DNA from: DATGFB01 sp032160545 | GTDB lineage: Bacteria; Actinomycetota; Actinomycetes; Mycobacteriales; Jatrophihabitantaceae | Direction of reading: 5' to 3' | Assembly (NCBI GenBank): GCA_032160545.1 | Contig: JAVHVN010000067.1 | Coordinates: 1 to 15,373 of the forward strand | Length of the DNA stretch: 15,373 nt | Shown here: one piece after another, positions 12,327-15,373 of the stretch | Layout: the number at the start of each line of letters is the position of its first letter | How positions within the stretch are numbered: the stretch's first letter is position 1 | Notes under the pieces: generated by a model | Told to the model about the DNA's origin: nothing | Database searches by the model: none | Seen by the model: only the letters and a program-made list of their open reading frames with translations | Position numbers and translations under genes: made by a program

Positions 12327-13361
12327 TCAGGCCGGGGACAGGAACGCCCACACCAGGTTGGCGCCCGATGCCGCCGAACCCACCAGCGCCGCGGTGGGCC
12401 AGTAGTGGGCGAGGTTCGAGTACGTCACGGTCTCGACCTCACCGCCGGAGCAATCCGGGTATGTCGTGATCGTGGCGGCGTCGACGGACGTCGTGGACGT
12501 TGCGGCCGAGCAGCCGTCGCGCGCGCGGAATGTCGTCACTGCCGTGGCGAGCGCGGTCAGCGGCGACTCGGTGTGCCCCTTGATCGGCAGGTCGGTGTCG
12601 GACGTCCCCACCGAGATGAACACCGGCACGCTCGCGGCCGTGCTCGTACATGTGCTCACCGGCACGGCGGCAACGACCGCGAGGCGCGCGAAGAGCTGGG
12701 GTGCCTGGCATTGCACCTGGTACGCGAGCTTGCCCCCGTTGCTGAAGCCGACCAGGTCGACGCGTGCGGGATCGACCTGCAGGTGGGCGATCGCATCACC
12801 CACCGCGGCCTTGACGAAGGCGACGTCGTCGACCCCGGCCGACGCGGCCGCCCCGCAGCAACCGTCGACACCGATGTTCCACGACTCGTGGTAGCCGGCC
12901 GGATAGAGCAGCACGGCTTTGCCGGCCGTGACGAGCGGGATGAACTCGTCCCGCAGCGACTCGGCAGCGGCGGATTCGTCGACGCCGTGCATGACGACGA
13001 TCAGCGGCAACGGTCCCGTCTGCGTCGCCGGTGCGATGACGAGCGATCCGCGCAGGTCGCGACCCACGATCACGGTGCGGACGGAAACGGTCGTGCCTGG
13101 CGCGGCCTTGCGGACGTCATCGAGCGACGCCCTTCCCTTCGACATGGTGAGCCCCGTTACGTCCGACATGTCGACGAGCGGCGGCCCCGACGTCGAGGGA
13201 ACGCGCGATGTCGGCTGATCGGGTGCGGCGGCCGGGCTAGGGGGGCTCGTCCCTCGGGCGATGGAAGCGATACCCAGCACGGCGCAGACGAGTCCGACCA
13301 GGACCACGGCCACATACCCGGTTGTGCGGCGGCGCCGAGCTCGATGCCGACGCGATGCCAT
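12327..13361 (-). CDS. Exported or membrane-anchored LpqC/PHB-depolymerase-like esterase
   Basis: A 344-residue alpha/beta hydrolase of the Esterase_PHB/LpqC type, which hydrolyses polyhydroxyalkanoate or feruloyl-type esters. A strongly basic N-terminus (MASRRHRARRRR) precedes one hydrophobic helix (about 16-36), acting as a signal anchor or uncleaved signal, so the enzyme lies outside the membrane. A Ser/Pro-rich linker (38-62) follows. The catalytic domain shows VMHGVDES, WNIGVDGCCG with VDDVAFV, nucleophile Ser207 in GFSNGG, a probable Asp255 or Asp257 in GTSDTD, and His319 in AHYWP. It lacks a lipobox, unlike mycobacterial LpqC. I prefer ATG 13361: the longer GTG start at 13433 adds 24 residues before the basic region. 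CACCGT ends 6 bases before the ATG, with TTGCCG 18 bases further up. Confidence 0.88.
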   Translation of the reverse strand: MASRRHRARRRRTTGYVAVVLVGLVCAVLGIASIARGTSPPSPAAAPDQPTSRVPSTSGPPLVDMSDVTGLTMSKGRASLDDVRKAAPGTTVSVRTVIVGRDLRGSLVIAPATQTGPLPLIVVMHGVDESAAAESLRDEFIPLVTAGKAVLLYPAGYHESWNIGVDGCCGAAASAGVDDVAFVKAAVGDAIAHLQVDPARVDLVGFSNGGKLAYQVQCQAPQLFARLAVVAAVPVSTCTSTAASVPVFISVGTSDTDLPIKGHTESPLTALATAVTTFRARDGCSAATSTTSVDAATITTYPDCSGGEVETVTYSNLAHYWPTAALVGSAASGANLVWAFLSPA

Positions 13362-13367
13362 GTCACG

Positions 13368-13397
13368 ACGGTGCGCGATCAGCGATCGTTCCGGCAA
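13368..13397 (-). promoter_or_regulatory. Possible leaderless promoter of the esterase gene
   Basis: On the minus strand TTGCCG (4 of 6 bases of TTGACA) is followed by an 18-base spacer and CACCGT, ending 6 bases before ATG 13361. No ribosome binding site is present there. The -10 has A2 and T6 but lacks T1. Confidence 0.35.
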
Positions 13398-13475
13398 CCG
13401 AATCAGCAGGCTCTCGCCGCATTCCCAGGACACTCATGACCCGGCTCCGGCGTTCTCCAAGCAGACGGAACAACC

Positions 13476-14951
13476 GTGGAGCAGGTGACGGATCGCCCTC
13501 TTCGCCCCGCATCGCCCGCCGGGCCGCCCGGGTCGGAACTAGCGACGATTATTCGGCGGCACGCGACGGATCGCCCCGACAGTGTCTTCCTGTCGTCGGG
13601 CGACGGCGAGCGGACGATCACCTGGGGTGAGCTCGAATCCGGCATCGGCACGGTCGTGCGCGATCTGCAGGTGGGGGGCGCCGCACCGGGCTCCGTGGTC
13701 CTCACCCAGGTCGCCGATCCGCTCGCGTTCGCGGTGACCTATCTCGGCATCCTCGCCGCCGGTCGCCGATGCGCTCCCATCGATCCGTCGGCACCCCCGG
13801 CTGAAGCAGACCGCATCACCGCTGTCGTCGATGCCGGGTTCCGACTCACGGGGTCGGGTGCGTTCGAACGTCGCATCCGCGACGGCGCCGTCGGCCATGC
13901 CGCAACGGTGACCGGCGGCGGAGTGGTGCTCAGCACGTCGGGTTCGACAGGGGCGCCCAAGGCGGTCGGACTCACCGAGGGACAGCTGTTGCACGCAGCC
14001 CGGTCCGTGGCGTCGCACAACAGGCTGACGCCGGGGGACCGCGGCTACAACCCATTGCCGCTGTTCCACATCAATGGGCAGGTCGTCGCGCTGCTGGCCA
14101 GTGTCGTGTCCGGGGCCGAGCTCGTGCTGGACCAGCGTTTCTCACGCACCCGCTTCTGGGAGCGAATGGACGGGCTGCGCGTTACCTGGATCAACGCCGT
14201 ACCAGCGATCATCGCCGTGCTGCTCACCGAGCCGATCCAGGCCGTGCCGAGCCTGCGATTCCTCCGCTCGGCGTCGGCGCCGCTGCCGCCGGACCACGCC
14301 CGGAGGCTGCGCGGCCAGCTCGGCGTTCCGGTCATCGAGAGCTACGGGATGACGGAGGCAGCGAGCCAGATCACCGCGACCGGCTTCGACGCCCCGGCAC
14401 CCGCGGGCTCGGCCGGGCACCCGATCGAGGTGCGGCTCGAGATTCGGCGACCCAACGGCGCCGAGGCCGGTTCGGGGGAGCTAGGTCGGGTGTGGATCCG
14501 GGGCCGCTCCGTGATCTCCGCGTACCTGAACGGTTCGAACGCCGACCGCTTCGACGCCGACGGCTGGCTCGACACGGGGGACCTCGGCAGCATCGACGGC
14601 ACCGGAGCGCTGTACCTCGCCGGCCGCAGCGACGACGTGATCAACCGCGGCGGGGAACTCGTCTACCCGCGCGAGGTCGAGGAGGTGTTGCTCGGCGACC
14701 CACGCGTCACGGAGGCGGTCGTCGTCGGACGGCCCGACGACGTCCTCGGCTACGTGCCGGTTGCGTTCGTCCAGTCCGAGATGCCGGACGGGCGGCTCGT
14801 CGCAGACCTTGTCGAGCGATGCGCGAGCCAGCTCAGCCGGTTCAAGTGCCCGGTCGCGATCGAGGTGGTCGCCGCTCTACCGCGAGCGGCCAACGGGAAG
14901 GTGCGACGTCACGAGGTGCGGTCGGGCGACGCAGTTCGGGCCGGCGGATGA
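13476..14951 (+). CDS. AMP-dependent acyl-CoA synthetase/ligase (ANL superfamily)
   Basis: A 491-residue adenylate-forming enzyme that activates a carboxylic acid with ATP, probably passing it to CoA. ANL motifs are intact: the phosphate loop STSGSTGAPK (153-162), LPLFHINGQ (194-202), ESYGMTEAAS (288-297), GWLDTGDLG (363-371), the hinge segment AGRSDDVINRGGE (382-394), and the C-terminal catalytic Lys475 in ANGKVRR. Length and motifs fit stand-alone FadD/oxalyl-CoA-synthetase-like ligases rather than an NRPS module; no carrier domain is present. GTG 13476 has GGAA 5 bases upstream; GTG 13485 is an alternative. Its TGA overlaps the next ATG as ATGA (14948-14951), so it is translationally coupled to the acyltransferase gene, suggesting that the acyl group made here is used there. 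Confidence 0.93.
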   Translation: MEQVTDRPLRPASPAGPPGSELATIIRRHATDRPDSVFLSSGDGERTITWGELESGIGTVVRDLQVGGAAPGSVVLTQVADPLAFAVTYLGILAAGRRCAPIDPSAPPAEADRITAVVDAGFRLTGSGAFERRIRDGAVGHAATVTGGGVVLSTSGSTGAPKAVGLTEGQLLHAARSVASHNRLTPGDRGYNPLPLFHINGQVVALLASVVSGAELVLDQRFSRTRFWERMDGLRVTWINAVPAIIAVLLTEPIQAVPSLRFLRSASAPLPPDHARRLRGQLGVPVIESYGMTEAASQITATGFDAPAPAGSAGHPIEVRLEIRRPNGAEAGSGELGRVWIRGRSVISAYLNGSNADRFDADGWLDTGDLGSIDGTGALYLAGRSDDVINRGGELVYPREVEEVLLGDPRVTEAVVVGRPDDVLGYVPVAFVQSEMPDGRLVADLVERCASQLSRFKCPVAIEVVAALPRAANGKVRRHEVRSGDAVRAGG

Positions 14952-15373
14952 CCGTGCCTCGGCGCCACGTCCACGAGGTCGACGTCGTCCGGGTGTTGAC
15001 GTTCGCCGCCGTCATCGGCGTCCACACCGTGTCGGAGGCCAACGGAAGCCAGTCGGTCGCTGCGAACGCCGTGGTGATGCTCCTGCACTTCACCCGCGCG
15101 GCGTTCTTCATGCTCACCGCGTTCGTGTTGACCTACCAGTACGCCGGCCGCACCGTGCCCCTCCGCCGCTTCTGGAGCCGCCGTTTGCTCACGGTGGGGA
15201 TTCCGTACCTGACCTGGACCGTCGTCTACTCGGGACTGCACTGGTACCAGGGTCCGAGAACGATGACCTTCGCGTCCTGGCTGGATCAGACGTTGCTCTA
15301 CGCCGCCGACGGCACTGCCTGGTTCCACATGTACTTCCTGCTCGTCTCGATGCAGATCTACCTGTTGTTCCCG
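14948..15373 (+). CDS. Acyltransferase 3 family membrane O-acyltransferase (5' part)
   Basis: 142 codons of an open frame run to the window edge without a stop. The start resembles Acyltransferase_3 proteins: VDVVRVLTFAAVIGVH places Arg15 and His26 as in the conserved R...H motif of the first helix. Next come a hydrophobic helix around AAFFMLTAFVLTYQY, an FWSRRLLTVGIPY segment and AWFHMYFLLVSMQIYL near the end. These multi-pass proteins move acyl groups onto sugars, peptidoglycan, antibiotics or cell-envelope polymers, using acyl-CoA or another donor; the acceptor here is unknown. The ATG is inside the stop of the ligase gene (ATGA overlap), so the start is well fixed. At least half of the protein lies beyond the window. 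Confidence 0.88.
   Translation, partial: MTVPRRHVHEVDVVRVLTFAAVIGVHTVSEANGSQSVAANAVVMLLHFTRAAFFMLTAFVLTYQYAGRTVPLRRFWSRRLLTVGIPYLTWTVVYSGLHWYQGPRTMTFASWLDQTLLYAADGTAWFHMYFLLVSMQIYLLFP

Noticed and set aside
13362..13433. GTG start adding 24 residues to the esterase
   Set aside because: The extension would put extra residues before the basic n-region of the membrane segment, and promoter-like elements fall just before ATG 13361. Not fully excluded.

Overview
The window is GC-rich DNA with strong G/C preference at third codon positions, purine-rich ribosome binding sites on some genes and none on others, and few long gaps. Together with an actinobacterial-type ATP-dependent DNA ligase very close in motif layout to mycobacterial LigB, this points to a high-GC actinomycete. 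The genus cannot be fixed from the sequence alone. I see no phage, transposon or CRISPR signature; the region reads as ordinary chromosome.

Layout. (1) 1-861: the tail of an unidentified gene, a strong hairpin terminator, a 340-base gap with several inverted repeats, and a VOC (glyoxalase-fold) protein. (2) 993-2397, minus strand: a two-gene unit, a 90-residue monooxygenase-like small protein followed by an AmiC/UrtA-like binding protein that has no signal peptide. (3) 2701-2785, minus: tRNA-Leu(GAG). (4) 2963-7089, plus: an alanine-rich exported protein anchored by a C-terminal membrane helix, an M20 metallopeptidase, and ATP-dependent DNA ligase (ligB), which is closed by a hairpin terminator. 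(5) 7150-11546, minus: two paralogous GAF/HisKA_3 sensor histidine kinases on either side of an M50B-type membrane protease, with a possible decayed or frameshifted short coding segment after the first kinase. (6) 11634-12293, plus: a HAD-like protein. (7) 12327-13361, minus: a membrane-anchored or exported LpqC/PHB-depolymerase-like esterase. (8) 13476-15373, plus: an acyl-CoA synthetase-like AMP ligase overlapping by 4 bases the start of a membrane O-acyltransferase that runs off the end.

How the genes may work together. The two kinases probably arose by duplication, because their GAF, dimerisation and catalytic domains match closely. The second kinase also has an internal GAF duplication still visible as DNA repeats. 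No response regulator lies in the window, so both are orphans here. The ligase/acyltransferase pair at the end is a plausible acyl activation and transfer unit. The binding protein without transporter genes may be a cytoplasmic sensor rather than a transport component.

I did not find a clear new defence system or a comparable large novelty. The best leads are the frame-switching segment after kinase 1, the leader-less binding protein, a recurring pattern of -10-like hexamers about 6 bases before start codons that lack ribosome binding sites, and the degenerate active sites of the VOC and HAD proteins.
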